A stretch of DNA of 64,000 bases from Cryphonectria parasitica EP155 (taxonomy: Eukaryota; Ascomycota; Sordariomycetes; Diaporthales; Cryphonectriaceae). Both the position numbers and the translations under genes were made by a program. The stretch covers positions 3,038,001 to 3,102,000 of the forward strand of contig NW_024468909.1 of assembly GCF_011745365.1 (NCBI RefSeq), read 5' to 3'. Each line of letters opens with the position of its first letter. The first letter of the stretch is position 1. The notes under the pieces were generated by a model that made no database searches, had not been told where the DNA came from, and saw nothing but the letters and a program-made list of their open reading frames with translations. Below, piece after piece: positions 46,683 to 59,600 of this stretch.

Positions 46683-48724
46683 CCCTGCATCCTCCCGGCC
46701 CCCGAGGGACCGAAACCACACCCACCACCGAATTTTTTGACTCTGGTTCTTTTCCTTCTTTCTTTTCTTCCTTTCTCAACTCTCACTCGACCTCTTGGCG
46801 ACAGCGACCCGCCGGATTTTCCCCTTCCAACCACCATTACTACGCAGTAAGCAGGGGAGGAGGAAGAAGAAGCATAAGAACAATTTATGGACAGGGGTGG
46901 TGAATTAACGGCAGCGGCAAGTGAGGGAAGTGGTTATTAGCAGAAGCCAGCTGAACTTCAACCAGCTCCGGCTCCATAGTTTCACACTCTACCAGAAACG
47001 CCCAAGACAAAAAGCAAAGGCAGCAAGAGCACACCAAACACAACAGGGACAAGTGCGCCCCTCCACCCCTTTCAGCCAGCATGGAAGAGGGAAAATTCCC
47101 GATGGTGTGTGACACAAAAGAGCTTCTAGCGTTCGAAAGAGAAAAGAGGAAGAAAAAGAAGCAGAGAATAGAAGAAAAAGAGGGGCAGGAGGGGGGATCG
47201 AGGGGGCCGTCATCAACGTACCGACCACAAGCCACACGCAGGTAAACCAGGAAGTAGATTATGTAGTGAGAGCAATGAATTCATACACATATACACTACT
47301 ATAATCAAGACCACACAATCTACTATAGTACTTATCCTACCGAGCCAGCCTGCCAGCCTACCTTCTTCTTCCTCTTTGTGAACCCGAATGTCCATCTCAA
47401 TCCCCCCCTTGTCTCTCTCTAGCTCTAACTCCCTGTGGGAAAAGAAAAGAAAAAAGACAGGCCCCCAAAATGGGGCCCCTCCCCCTCTCCCCTCATCCCC
47501 ATCCATGCCTGTGCGCCATCCCCCCTTCCTCTCAACCCCAGAAACAGGCCCCCCCCCCCATGCAGGTCAATGTTCCGTAGTAGTACGATGCATACCATCA
47601 CGTCTAGTACACGCACACGCACGCACCACACACACCACTCCACCTCCACACCTCCACCTCCGACGACTGACAGGTCAACATGCAGCACGAGGACTCGAGA
47701 CTCCACAACCACGGATGATTAATCATCATAGGCTCCCGCCTCTTTTTTTTTGGGGGGGGGGGGGGAGGACCCAACGTCAACTCAAAAGGCCATGCAAGTG
47801 TACATACTACTATTGTACCATGTATGCAGGTCGGGTGGTGTGGCAGCAACGGCGCTGCCAGCCACCATTTTCGCCCCCTCTATTCATTGCCTCACCAATC
47901 ATTACGAGAGAGACAAGATGAAGGAGCAGGAAAATACAAGTGGGGAAGGGAAAAAAAAGTGAGCATTGAAAAACATCATCAGTGTGTGTTGTCATGTTTG
48001 CCTGCCTGACTCCGGTATGATACATTGCTGTACTGCGCGCGTCTTTTCCGTTGCCTTGCCCCACGCCCCGCCCACCATATAGCAGTAAACCAGGACCTCC
48101 AAACTTCGCAGCAAGCATCATCATTCACCGCAGACCGAAACCGACCCCTTTGCCACCCCCCAACAAAAACTGTACTTTGGGCACTATCAAAAACTTTGCT
48201 TGGACCGAAACGCCCCGACCAACGTTCGTATGCTCCAATGGCCCTGACCGTCCCCGACGAACAAGAAAAATAAACAAGTAAAAACAGAAGAGAAGGGGAA
48301 AAGTGATGACACACAAGACAAAAAGCCCCACCCTTTCTTTTGCTGTCCGTCATCACCTGCATAAACAAGCGCTGCCACTCAGTAGTTATGTTCCGTGTGC
48401 CCTGAGCAAGCCCGTTGACCTCTGAAATCTTGGTATATTGCTGGTGAATGAGAAAAGGGAAGAGCATCAACGACGACGTGTGCCGGCCTGCTTCTTGCTC
48501 TTGCTCCGTCACATCGACGAGTGGATCTCTGCCAAGCACGCGCCGCCCATTTTACAGCCAGTCACTAGGCCGCATCGTCATGAGACTACGCACGGCTCCC
48601 CAGCAGACTCTTCGTTTGATAATCTGCATGGTAACAAATGCGAAGTATCTCATTCCAGATACAGTCAACCAAGTCTCCAATCGTCAAAATCTTCTACGAT
48701 TGAAAAATTGGAGGTTTTGGCTCT

Positions 48725-50222
48725 TTAATGGGCTTGACCACCGGTAGCTGATACGACGCGTTAGTCACCGACGCGTTAATCATGGCGCGCGACGCGTTGG
48801 ACGAAACCAGAGCATGATTACTCACGTTGGCCGTAGACCTGCTGATGCGATTGGGCGTAGGGTGATGTTGGAAAGCCGCTGGCGGGTATATAGTTGCTCG
48901 AGTAGTCACCGCCCATGGAAACGCTGCTTGGCTGGGTGTAGTTGCCAGGCTGGTATCCCAGAGGAGGCAGGCGGTGGGTAGGCGCGGGCGTATACGAATT
49001 CACGGAGCCCTGTTGAGCGTCATGGCTGCCCTGCACATCGCTCTGGCCGGCCTCCCGAGCAGCCTCATCTCTCTGCTTGCGCTCGGCCTCCTCGGCCTTC
49101 TTGCGGGCCTTCCACTCCTTCCTGATTTCCTTGAACTCTGTAGGCTTGTTTGTTAGTTTATGAACCAGAGGTATATTGCGCGAAGGTACCAAGAAGTGGG
49201 ATGGGGGGGGGGGGGGGGGAGGCGATTCTCGTCGCCAGTCGCGTGGCCAACAAGGAGGTTTTGCGAGCTGAGATGACTGACCTTCAGGAACGCGCTTCTG
49301 TCCGTGGGACTGCATCGTCACGTGCGCGTTCAGGTGATTCAGGGTACCGTAGGCCTTCTCGCAGCCATTCCAGCCACACTTGTACATTCGCTCAATCTCT
49401 TCATATCGACGACGGGGGCGCTTGTGCTGCTGGGCGCCGGGAATAGGCACGAAACTAAAGACCTAATCGTTGTGTTAGCGAATACGCCAGCCGAAGGGCA
49501 ATCGGCCGAGGGGGCGCGGGGGGAGAGACCGCAACGAGAGAAGCAGCAAAGTGCGGAGATGGTCGACTAAGAAGAGGAGAAGAACTGCGCGGGCGCCGTC
49601 GCGTGCTTACCTGGTTGCCGCGGCCCGGGGTGGCCGTGGTAGGGGTAGTCTGCTGGTGAGGGAAAACACCGCCGTGGTGACCAGGCGTGATGGGCGTGTG
49701 TGTGTAGCCAGTCCAGTCAGGACGCGGCTGCGCGTAGACGTGAGTCTGGGGATACGCGTGGCTCATGTCCTGGGCAGACGAGCCATAGGGGCTGGCCTGG
49801 GGGTACTGGTACTGTGTAGGGCTCTGCGCCGTGATGGAAGGGTCTATTGGAACATCACTGTCAGACTTGACTGGCTGGGCACCTGGCTGGGGATCTTGAT
49901 GGGCAGCGCCATCTTGAAGATTCAGTGACGAACTGTGCGAGGCCATGCTTGCACCACCGATGCTGGCAGACGGCTGGTATGCCCGCTGAAGCTGATGTTC
50001 AGGGAAAGAGCTTGACCGTGCCGAAGCAGGGTAAGCAGAGTACTCTGAGGTAGGGGTGGCCGTTGTGGTGTAGTGACTCTGCCGAGCCTCGGGCTGGGTG
50101 GCGTATGCCTGGGTGGTGACAGGATCCGCCGGAGCTGCCTCAGACCGACTATCACCAAACGACGCGCTAGAATAAGGCGAAGGTAAGGTGTTTGAAAAGT
50201 CGGTGGTCTGGCCTCGTTCCAT
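48725..50222 (-). CDS. con7: C2H2 zinc-finger transcription factor, Con7 type
   Basis: Exons 50222-49611, 49462-49282, 49137-48826 and 48747-48725 give 375 residues. The first 204 residues are a Ser/Pro/Gln/Tyr-rich region. Then FSFVPIPGAQQHKRPRRRYE leads into one zinc finger, YKCGWNGCEKAYGTLNHLNA (Cys233, Cys238, His251, His257), followed by VTMQSHGQKR and the charged helix EFKEIRKEWKARKKAEEAER. This finger-plus-helix block is the signature I know from Con7 of Magnaporthe and relatives, a regulator of conidiation, cell-wall genes and infection structures. The last intron (48748-48825) has consensus donor, CTAAC branch and CAG acceptor; reading through instead ends at 48818 with QRE. The start is the first ATG of the frame, MERGQTTDFS; an upstream exon is not excluded. 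It is the only gene recognised between 42 and 64 kb. Confidence 0.85.
48756..48797. promoter_or_regulatory. Three ACGCGT boxes inside the last con7 intron
   Basis: ACGCGT occurs at 48756-48761, 48771-48776 and 48792-48797, each in the context GACGCGTT on the plus strand. ACGCGT is the core of the MBF (MluI cell-cycle box) site. The three copies lie within 42 bp of a 78-nt intron. Confidence 0.45.
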
Positions 50223-50593
50223 AAGCAAAGAACGTAGGGGGATACGACGCAGTATCGAAGACGGTGAGGTTGAGGTGAGAGACGTGTGGCAGCTTGGGAC
50301 GGGGGATGAGAGACGTCGAGAGGCAGGCTGGCAGGGCAGGCGGTCGCAGCACTGTCAAGTATGGGTGTGGTGGACTATTCCTCTTCGGATTCTTGACGGT
50401 GGTGGGTGTTGTGTGTGGGAGCGAGAAGGGGGGGGAAGGAAAGATATGTGATGTGTGCAAGATGGGAGATGAATGTGTTTTTAAAAAGGTGGCAGAGACA
50501 CGGTTGATAGGTGGAAGGTGATGTCGTTCCAGATCAGATGGGCCGCGGGCAGGTAAGTTGAAGTCAGCACCGAGGACTTCCGGCCTGCACCTT

Positions 50594-50605
50594 GTACTCG
50601 AGTAC
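50594..50605. repeat. 12-bp perfect palindrome upstream of con7
   Basis: GTACTCGAGTAC is its own reverse complement. It lies about 370 bp before the con7 start, and a second GTACTCG half follows at once. It could be a dimeric regulator site. Confidence 0.5.
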
Positions 50606-53600
50606 TTGGTACTCGGATCGAGCTCCGGTGGGGCTTCAAAGAGATAGCGCGAGCACCAGGCTAAACTAGTGCGGTGAAAGTAAGGAAGGCTGGCACGGGC
50701 GCTGCAGTGCTGTACAGCTGCTGCTGGTGCTGGTACTGGTACTAGCACTGGTTGCTGCTGGTGCTGCTGGCCTTGTTCCGACTGAATGCGGTTCGTGCTG
50801 GGGCGCGTGCGTGGGTTCGTGCGCGCGCAGTTCTGGGCCGCTACTCCTTGTGACTTCTCCTCCCAAGTAGGATAAGATAGCTGATGGGAGAAAGAAAGAG
50901 AGAGGAGATCGGGTGGTGATGACGGCGACTAGACTAGCGCACCTGCTGGAGATGGTCGAGATGCAGGGGACAGGACAGCAAGAGAGATCCAGGTCCTTGA
51001 TTCAATGAACGAACCCAGCGTGATCGATGTCTGAATGCGCAAATGCAGATGCGTGCGTGGTCGCGTCTGCTTGTGAAAGTGTGGGGGGGGGGTGTTTGTG
51101 TGAATGTGGGTTGTGGGTTGTGAGGTGATGTTTTTGTGCAAGATGAGAAAGAGCCACTGCTGATTCTGTTCCCTGGGGTTCTCTTTCTTCCACTCTTTCC
51201 CTTTCTTCTCTCCAGTCTTGTTTACTAGGTGCGAAGCTGGTCAGGGCTGATGAGGGGCTCCTATTGCCTCTGTAGTGGCTGCTCGATTGCAGAGCAGTAC
51301 AGTGCACACACGAAGATGGGGTATGCAGCTAGACGACAAAGAAAGTGGATGAATGTCTGTTGTAACTCCCAGCTTGTCTGTTCTGGCGCAAGCATGAGAT
51401 CTCGAGGTTGACTGGATGGGGTTGCTTGCTGGCGCGCGCAAGTCAGAGGTCGTTTTGTGTGCTTGGCAGCAATTCCTGGGGCTAGATCTGGACCCGGGGG
51501 CCTGAAGCTTGACTCTGATGGGGATAGACCTCGAAGGGCGAGGCTAATGTGACTTGCAGCAGCTTCAAGTATTCCTGGGTTGCTGATGGGCTGGGCTGAA
51601 GAAGCGTCCAGGTCAAGCGAAGTTTAGACTGGTAGGCTTTTTTTCCCTCTTAAATTTTAGAAGGAGGGATGATCGGATGGGTTAGCGTGCCGGGTGGGCA
51701 ACAGAGTCGATTTTATACTGGGGTTACAAGGTCACAAGTCTTGGTTGGAAGACAGAAGGCGAGGATATGGCCGAGACCAGATTGACAAAATAAGGTGAAA
51801 GTGAGAAGGAAAAGAAGAGAACAAGGACCCCAGAGAAAATGCTCGCGCAGTTCAGGGATCTTCAGGTTTACTGGGCGTGACTGACCGAGTGAGATGGGTG
51901 ACGGGGTGAGGGGCGAAAAAGAAAGCCGCATGATACTGTTGGAAAACAAAAAATTAGAAATTAAAAAAAAATAAAAATAAAAAAAAAATAGGAAGGCAGA
52001 AAAAAAAAGAGGAAAAAAAGAAGGGCAGTGGGCAAGGGAAGTGTGGAGAAGGGCGAAAGCGGGAAGAGAGGTGTGTACAGAGTCAAGGGCAGCAGGGAAG
52101 GCCAGGGTAAAGCCAAGGTAGGTCACTGCAAGCCAGTGAAAGGCCAGGGACAGGCAGGCCACACGGTGAATATGTTAGCAGGGATCAGGGGTTAGTAAAA
52201 TGACCAGGGCAGGCTGGTCTGATTGATCGATTGACTGATAAACCTGCCTTGGAGGTGCCGCCCATGTACCTCTTGTGCCGATGCTGAACACCGCCCACGT
52301 CTGGGACTGGAAGAACCTTGGAAAGAAAATGGACTGATGAATCCAGTCCCCCCCCCCCCCACCTTCTCTGTCCCAGGGATGAGCAATGTTCCCAGCTGTG
52401 TTCTGTCGGTCTGGGGTACGGAGGACTGCCGTATGCGGTGCCTTGCTCAGCTGGCTTGGCTTTCGCGTGATCCCTTCCCAGTGGAGTTTGCCAGTGGGCC
52501 GTGCCTCAAAAAGTCCTTCAAGGTTCTATACGCGCCTATGCGTATTCTGTCATTTTTTTTATAAAAAAAAATTCCCCTTTGCTTTCGTTTTTTGCTCCTG
52601 CTCTTCTATTATTTTGCTCTCAAATCAAATGATCGGTTCCTATATACAAAGGCAATTCGTGTTTCGGAAATGCACACCATCTTGATGATCAGAGTGCGGC
52701 GTAGCACTGGTTGAGAGGCGGGATGTGCAATAAGAGTTTCAGAGTAAATGTAGGTAGCACTTGTAGGCGTGGGTGTTATGGGTGGGTTGGGTTGGATTCT
52801 CTGGGCGGATGGGTGGATGGATAGGTCGAGGTCGGCGGCCGGGGTGAGGGGAGAGAAGGACGACAGAGAGGGGAGGGAAAGCGGAATAGGTCGCGAGCGG
52901 GTGGCCAGTGCGAGAAGAAGGTACCTTGTGGCCGGAATTTCTGTGCACAAGGGGTGAGGGGTGAGGGGAGGGTCATGGACAAGGGCAGGGGTGGAAGGGG
53001 AAGGCGCAAGCGGGGCTGATCTGATGGGAGCTGCAACCCGCGCACAATCCGGAACCTCAGATCAAATATTAAAAATCACATGCACGCTAGGCTGGCCCAG
53101 GCAATCAGTCAGGCAAGTCCAGTTCTCCCCATGCCATCCGCCCTTTCGTACTATGGCATGTCTGTCTGTCCTTGAACACGAGGTTCCCTCCCAAGATTCG
53201 ACATGGTACAGCTGCGGTACGTCTGTGCACCGGCAAACCGCAGTCCCGTTATATGTACTTTTAAGTAGCTTTCCAAAGTCGTTCAAGTCGCACGTCATCA
53301 TTGTCACAAAAAAAATTGAACCAAAATGCGCGCACACATGAAAACATCGCATCACTGATAATAACCATTTTTTAAGTTTCGTACAGCTCGTGACTGGAAA
53401 CAAATGCAGGCAAGGCCAAGACCACATTCAACAGAATCCACATCCTGGTGTGCTACGGACAAGGCATAGGGTGCTGATGTATGTATGACACTACCCTTGG
53501 TATGGCCTTTCCTTCAAATACGGTTTTGGGTGGCTTTGAGAGGGAAGGGGGGGAAGGGGGGGGGGACAGGATGGATGAGGGTGTATGGGTGTGTGTGGGT

Positions 53601-56600
53601 ATGGTGGGTCAAATTTGGCCCAGGCACTGGGAACTCCCTGGTATGAGAATGTTGAGCTGAATTGGCCTATCAAGAGACAAAATCACTGGCATCTTTTTTG
53701 TGGTAAAAGAGATCACGCTGAATTGGATATGGCCCTGGTCTTGAATTTTTTTTTGTCTTTTCCGTTTATCCTTCCTCTTACATAATGACGTTCGTAGAAG
53801 GGGAAAATTAAAAATAAAATAAAAATAAAGAAATGGTGATGTGTTTCTGCTCGGTGCCGTCATTGATCGGAGCTATTATGGAGACAGCAGGACGCACCCA
53901 CGACCATCAGGCTGCAAAATTATGGAGGAAGAGAAAAGCGTTCTTCCCGGCACCTCCCAGGGTGTCGGCGCGCTTGAGACAGTGTGTGGCAAGTGCATCG
54001 GATATTTCTACTGGCTGGAACATGACAATGTTACCCCATCATGAATCCCAATGTTCGATTTCGATCAGTGGCCCGAAGGCCTTCGGGCTGCTCACCCTGT
54101 GGAGGTTTAGCGGTCAGGGCAGGGTTGGCTGGCATAATCCCTCAGCGGTTGCTCTCTACCAGGGACTTTTCTTTATCTGTCTGAAAAGGAATATCTGAAA
54201 TCCAGGTGCCCCAGGTGTGCGCATTGGAGGGGAGAGGAGAGGGGCGGGGGGGAATCAATTGCTCCCGCATCCTGCTGCTGCCCAATGCAGGCACCAACCA
54301 GCCTCCATGCTCTCGTCACGGCTGCAAGCCCCGCCATCTGCAGAAATGATCAGCTGGACGGACAAAGATCGAGATGGGAATCTACAGAAGCAGGACGAAG
54401 AGAAGGCTTGCATGTGCCTCTGGCCAATCTCAATTGCTGCCTGAGGGAGACCAGAAAACCATAGTGTCAGTGGATCTGTCTTTACTCGCAGTATATGTGT
54501 TCCATCTCATGTATACCATAGTACATGGTGTACCGTGTCCTCAAGGCGGCCACTCGACAGCATTACTCGCACGCAGTACACGACGCAATCGCCCTCAAAA
54601 TCTGAGTCTCAACCTAACCTTATCGGGGCTCCAGGACATTCAATGCCTGTGGGGCCCTTGTTTTGCTGGGAGAGGGCTGGCCCGGTCCTTTTTGGACTCG
54701 GTCATGGCATTCCAGATGCGGTGATGCGCTGCTGTCTGGCGACAAGAGGGTCGCAAATTTTCTTAATGTTGCTTGCGATGGAGTTGGGCGGGAGAAGATG
54801 AGGGAGGCCTTGTCGGTCTCGGTACCGAGGGGTGGGTCACCAATCTCAAGGTGTGTCCAGTACGGTACACTAGCTCTTGCTGATGCCGTGATTTGAAATC
54901 TTGTCGCAATGTATGCCGGATACTGAACATCATGGACTCTAAAGAGGTACACTGAACTTTGTGCTACAGCGATGACTGATACACATCGCATCAGAGCCAA
55001 GACGAAGCCAGCGAAGGAAATGCTGACCCCGGGGTGATAACCGCACATCGGAAGCGGGAAAACCCAAGGCATGCTGAGATGTTTTCGTATACCGTCCGTG
55101 CCGCTCCCATCCGCTCGAATGAGGCGAGGCTTGATCATCGATGTTCACCAAAGACTTTGCAGGCCAGTCTGGCCCATCCATCAGTACACATCGAGCCATG
55201 AGCCAAGAGACGTGAATAATGACTGGCATGGCCAATCTCTGGCCCGTTGTCAACGATCTTTTCTCCCCTTTTCTTTTCTTGCCTTCTCTTGATGCCCGCA
55301 GCAGACTGCAGATTCCTGACTCGCCGAGATTTTTGTGCGTATGGTTCGTGATGCCGGAGAGGGGTCCCCCATCAGACGTTGCTGCCGAGCCAGTGGCAAA
55401 GATATGGAGTCACAGCGTGGCCGCCGGCTAAAGACCGACGTATCCCGAGGTAGAGAGAGGGAGGGGGGGGGAGCGCGGCACTACATGTTGCATATGGCAT
55501 TGAATTGGTTATGGTCACAGTCCAAGCGATTGGTGGCAATTTCTGGTCGATTCCTTTTGTCTTTTGTCTTTTATGGTTCATGGAGACCTTGAAGCCGTCC
55601 CGTCACAAGGGGGCGAATGAATGAGTGAATGCAAACGTTTGCTCTCAAACCCGGAAAGAAATCCCGCAGTAGGTCAATCCACGACGGCCTGGCAAATGGA
55701 AGAAGGCTGTCAGTCCCAATGAGCTTTTGTCAAGCCAGATACTGTCTATGTCGCCATCCCTCAAATGGCTGGCTCTTTGTAGACAGTGCCACAAATATTG
55801 CCGATGATGGTGAGATTGGTCAGTCATCCAATCTGCCGTGATCATATCCTGAGGGGAAGATCAGCACGCCAATGGCCGAGGCCTACCAAGGTTTCTTCTT
55901 CGGACCGTGGTAAGGCATGTGGCAGGATGTAGTCTTCTTGGGTGAGGGCTCACGGAGCAATATTTCGACGACACCAGACAAATGTCAAGAGATAGAGAGA
56001 AATAGGAACATTGAAGTTGGATTAGAGTTTCTCGGTAAGAGTAGCGTAGATCTGGCGTTGTTTGTGGGTTCCGAGGGCGCGGAGAGGCTCGATGGAGTTG
56101 GGACCAGACAGGTGGCCTGGCAGCCCTGCGTCTTGCACAAGGTCCCTGCAAGTGCAGCCCAGGTTGTCTTTCTAGTGTCGTATGGGGAGCCTGACCGTAG
56201 CACCGTGGGGAGAAGGTGGATGGGGTGGATGGCTCTTCCCTTCAGCCTTGTGTCCCAGGGGCGCTAGGTCTCTGTTTTAGGGGGGAGGGGGGGAGAAGGG
56301 AAGGGGGAAATGGTAAAGCTAGCGGCCCCAAAGGCCGTGGTCGCATTAGCCAGACAAGGGCCCTGCCGGGTGTAGACAGGGCATTTCTTTGGGGTGGTGT
56401 CTTTAGTGTCTTACAGGTACTTTAGTAGGTAACTATGTCGGTAGCACAGGCTTGGGACATGGTATTTTCCCAAAACCGCATGTGTGCAATTTGCTTCGTA
56501 ATAGCTACGTCAGAACCCGATCTCTCAGCCTCGTGTATGGACCGGCTATTGGACCTTGCAACCCACCTCGCCTTGCCTCCACCGGGTCCCAAGAAGTTGA

Positions 56601-59600
56601 GAGACCATGAGTTCGACGGAAGACAACAACGACGCACAACGATGCCTGGAGGTCAACGTTCGGCCGGGCAGGCTGTTCAACTCGAAACAAAAGTCGCAGC
56701 CTGTCATGTCATGGTCTCGAGGCAGTCGCACTGCAGCGTCCACGTTATCGTGCCCGCAACCTTATTGTGTTGTCTCTACGGTAATTTCATGTTGTGATGC
56801 GTCGCATGTGGATTCCTAATAATATTACTGTCATACAGAGTCGGTGTCTCGTCATGGAAAAAAAGAAGGGGGAAAATTTGGGGAAGAGCCGAGGACCGCA
56901 ACTGTCTCTCACAGCCGAATCCCCCGTACACCACCCAACACGGTGGTTCAACAAAAATATGTTGTCCTGTATCCCCGACGGGCCACCAAAAAGAAAGGCG
57001 ATGAAGACTATCTGCACCCCCCCCCCCCAAATTCTTAAGAGACATGATGGCTGCCCCGTAGCGGCGCCATTGGCTGCGTGGAGCTCAACACCTCGCAACA
57101 TGCCCATGTCATTTGGCCGTCATGTTGGCTGGCTTCCTCCTACCTCTTTTGAGACCAAAAAAAGAAGGCGGCGGCGGTGGCGGCGGTAATGCCCTGGGCC
57201 TGTCCAGTAGCAACACAGTTTCCATACGGCACAGGGTGACTATCTGCTGATGTGCCCCCTCACCTCCTCCCATCTTCCGACATTGGCTCGGAGGAAAAGG
57301 TCCAAAGGGCACGACGGCCAACGCACCCAACTGCATGCAGCTTGCTGCATAGCATCTCTTTTTTGGTCCCTTCGCGCGATGCGGGTCCGAGAGTAAGACT
57401 GGAATCAGGTCAGGTCGGGTGGGCTGTCATTTTTCGCCCGTGCCATCATTTCCGATGCTCATCCAACTAGACATGGCCGGCAGCCCTGCGCAATGAACAT
57501 GTCTACCAGCACATGAAAATAATTCCACCCCAAATGCAACACATCTATCAACTATGAAAAGTCAACAAACCAAACCCCCTTTGGCCTGGGGGATTGCGGG
57601 AGGGTTCCTAGATGGCGTCAAACCTGGAACTCCCACTAAATTAGCACCGCACCCTAACAACCTGGTGATCGCTTTAGGGCCATGTCAGATCTTCTGCCAT
57701 GTCTGCCGACCCAGAGTGTCGGGTTCGACCTAAACAAGCGTTGATGCTAGAACCAAAACGCCAGCTGGGGAGGGAGTCGAGTAGTCGAGAATATGAAAGA
57801 GAAGTCGATACTTAAGGGCGGTGATCCTCCTCCCTCGGGTCCTCCTCGTCCTCGTCTTCGTCCTCTCCCATCTGCCATTTTGCAATCACCACGGCTGGAC
57901 ACACACACGTCGTCATTGCTTACTCCAACACCACCAGCTCTATCGGTTGGACGAATTTAATTTTTTTTTTAGACCCATTTGTGGAAGGATAAGCCGAGGT
58001 CGGTCCGCTTGGGCAATTATCCACCTCCCCTTCAGGATGGCAGAAGCAAGGAGGGGAGGAGCACAAGGTGCCAAGGCCAACACAGAGACGCTCACTCCTT
58101 TCTTCTCCGAACGGAAACAGTTTCCATTGATTCCGAGGCTCTGATGGAATCAGATGACGAGGGTCAGTCAGTCATCTTACGCGCGCACACACACACAAAC
58201 GCGCACACACATACGCAGGCACACACAACTTTACCGCCCGCCCGATGCTCCACAGGCGAATCACTGGTGGGTGACCCTGTTGGGTGACCCTGTTGGCGGT
58301 CCAGATCAGCCCAGCCCAGCCCTCCTTTCCCGGGTCTTCCGTTCCTCTTCGACCCTGTTTGTCCGCAAGCGGATCCAGAAGCCACCACCCCGCCTGAGCT
58401 GCTTGGCTCTGGGCTTCAGCTGCATCCACTCTTTGTCACTTTCGTGGCCCGAGATGGAGTCCCCCCTCCTGTGCAGCCTGTCGTATCCGGAGCACCGACA
58501 ATGTGTGAGTGTGTTGAGAGTGTGCTCGTATCATACGATTGCCTTGGTGTTATGCATCTTACACAACATGTGTGCAGCAACCGCACACGGGTCTAGCAAC
58601 TGTGCAGGTACCCCCTAGTTCAATTGTTTCCCTTGTTCGCGCACTGTGCCACAGGCCGACGGGACATGTTCGCGCAGAACGGTGGGCGAGTACATGGGTC
58701 AGGTCCGGGTCAACCTCTACCCGGCCAAGCTCAGCCGTCTTTCATCGGACTAGAATCAGACAGAAGGTCCAGGCCGCTCTCTGTGGTGAGGGTCTTACGT
58801 GTGTTGTTCTCCATTTCCGTGATTCCAACTTTCCGCGATCGATCAGTGCAAGGAAGGCCTAGCGCGGAGCAGAAGGACCGCCCGCACGAGCAGGAAAAAA
58901 TAAAATAAAAAGAGACAGAGAGAGTGGGAAGGAAGATAGCAAGGTGTGGACCACAATAAACTTCAGGTCGTGTATCCCGAGTTTGCGACTGGTGGGCAAC
59001 GACGGGCTCACGTGGCATTACCCACCCATTTGCAGAACTAAAGCCCCTGCTAGCCCATCCGTCCAGGCGGTGCGGTGCATTAAGCATCAGCCTGGGGGCG
59101 TTCGGGTCTTAAACAACAAGTGAAGTGGCCCACGACGGCCCCAGCAGCATCTACCATAGTACTATGTGAGTACTACTACGGTTAGTATGTACTATGCTGC
59201 GGTACACCACTACATCCTATAGCAACGTCCTTGATGTCGATCGAGTTGCAAACTTCAACAAAAAAAGAAGGGAAAAAACTGGCAGACAAATCCGGACTCT
59301 CTTCCCCCCCCCCCCTTTTTTTTTTCTTTTTCTTTTCCCCCGCTGTCTTCCATTCAACGTACGACCCTTCCACCAGAATGACTTTGAGCCGCTCCAGCCG
59401 AACAGTTGTCAATCTCTCATTCATGCACTCGCCACCCTGCCCACCCCTCCTTCCGAGGGTGTACACAACGGAGATTCGTCATGAATATACGGACTCGACG
59501 CAGTCAGACGGCAGCCACGGCAAGCAGGCTCGGTCGCCCCGCTCGATGATTGGACGACAAGGGAAGGAGGGGTGGTCAGTCGCAGAGGTGGCACTGCACA

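Larger units (their letters stand above)
41987..48724. other. 6.7-kb gene-free stretch between aar2 and con7
   Basis: Upstream of aar2 and downstream of the con7-like gene. No frame has a recognisable domain, conserved block or credible splice series; several of the longer frames simply translate CA, GA or C-run repeats. AT-rich sequence occurs at about 42505-42640. Microsatellites lie at 45781-45840 (GA) and about 46640-46682 (CA). C- or G-runs of eight or more occur near 42368, 42867, 44097, 44417, 47548 and 47752. Base composition is otherwise ordinary, unlike RIP-degraded transposons. Non-coding RNA genes cannot be excluded. Confidence 0.5.

Noticed and set aside
46258..46779. 173-codon minus-strand frame
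   Set aside because: Largely the translation of a CA/GT microsatellite (Cys-Val repeat).
47388..47921. 177-codon plus-strand frame
   Set aside because: Composed of C-run and CA-repeat translation (Pro/His/Thr), no motif.
54620..55138. 172-codon minus-strand frame
   Set aside because: No recognisable block, no splice partners, ordinary length for chance at this base composition.
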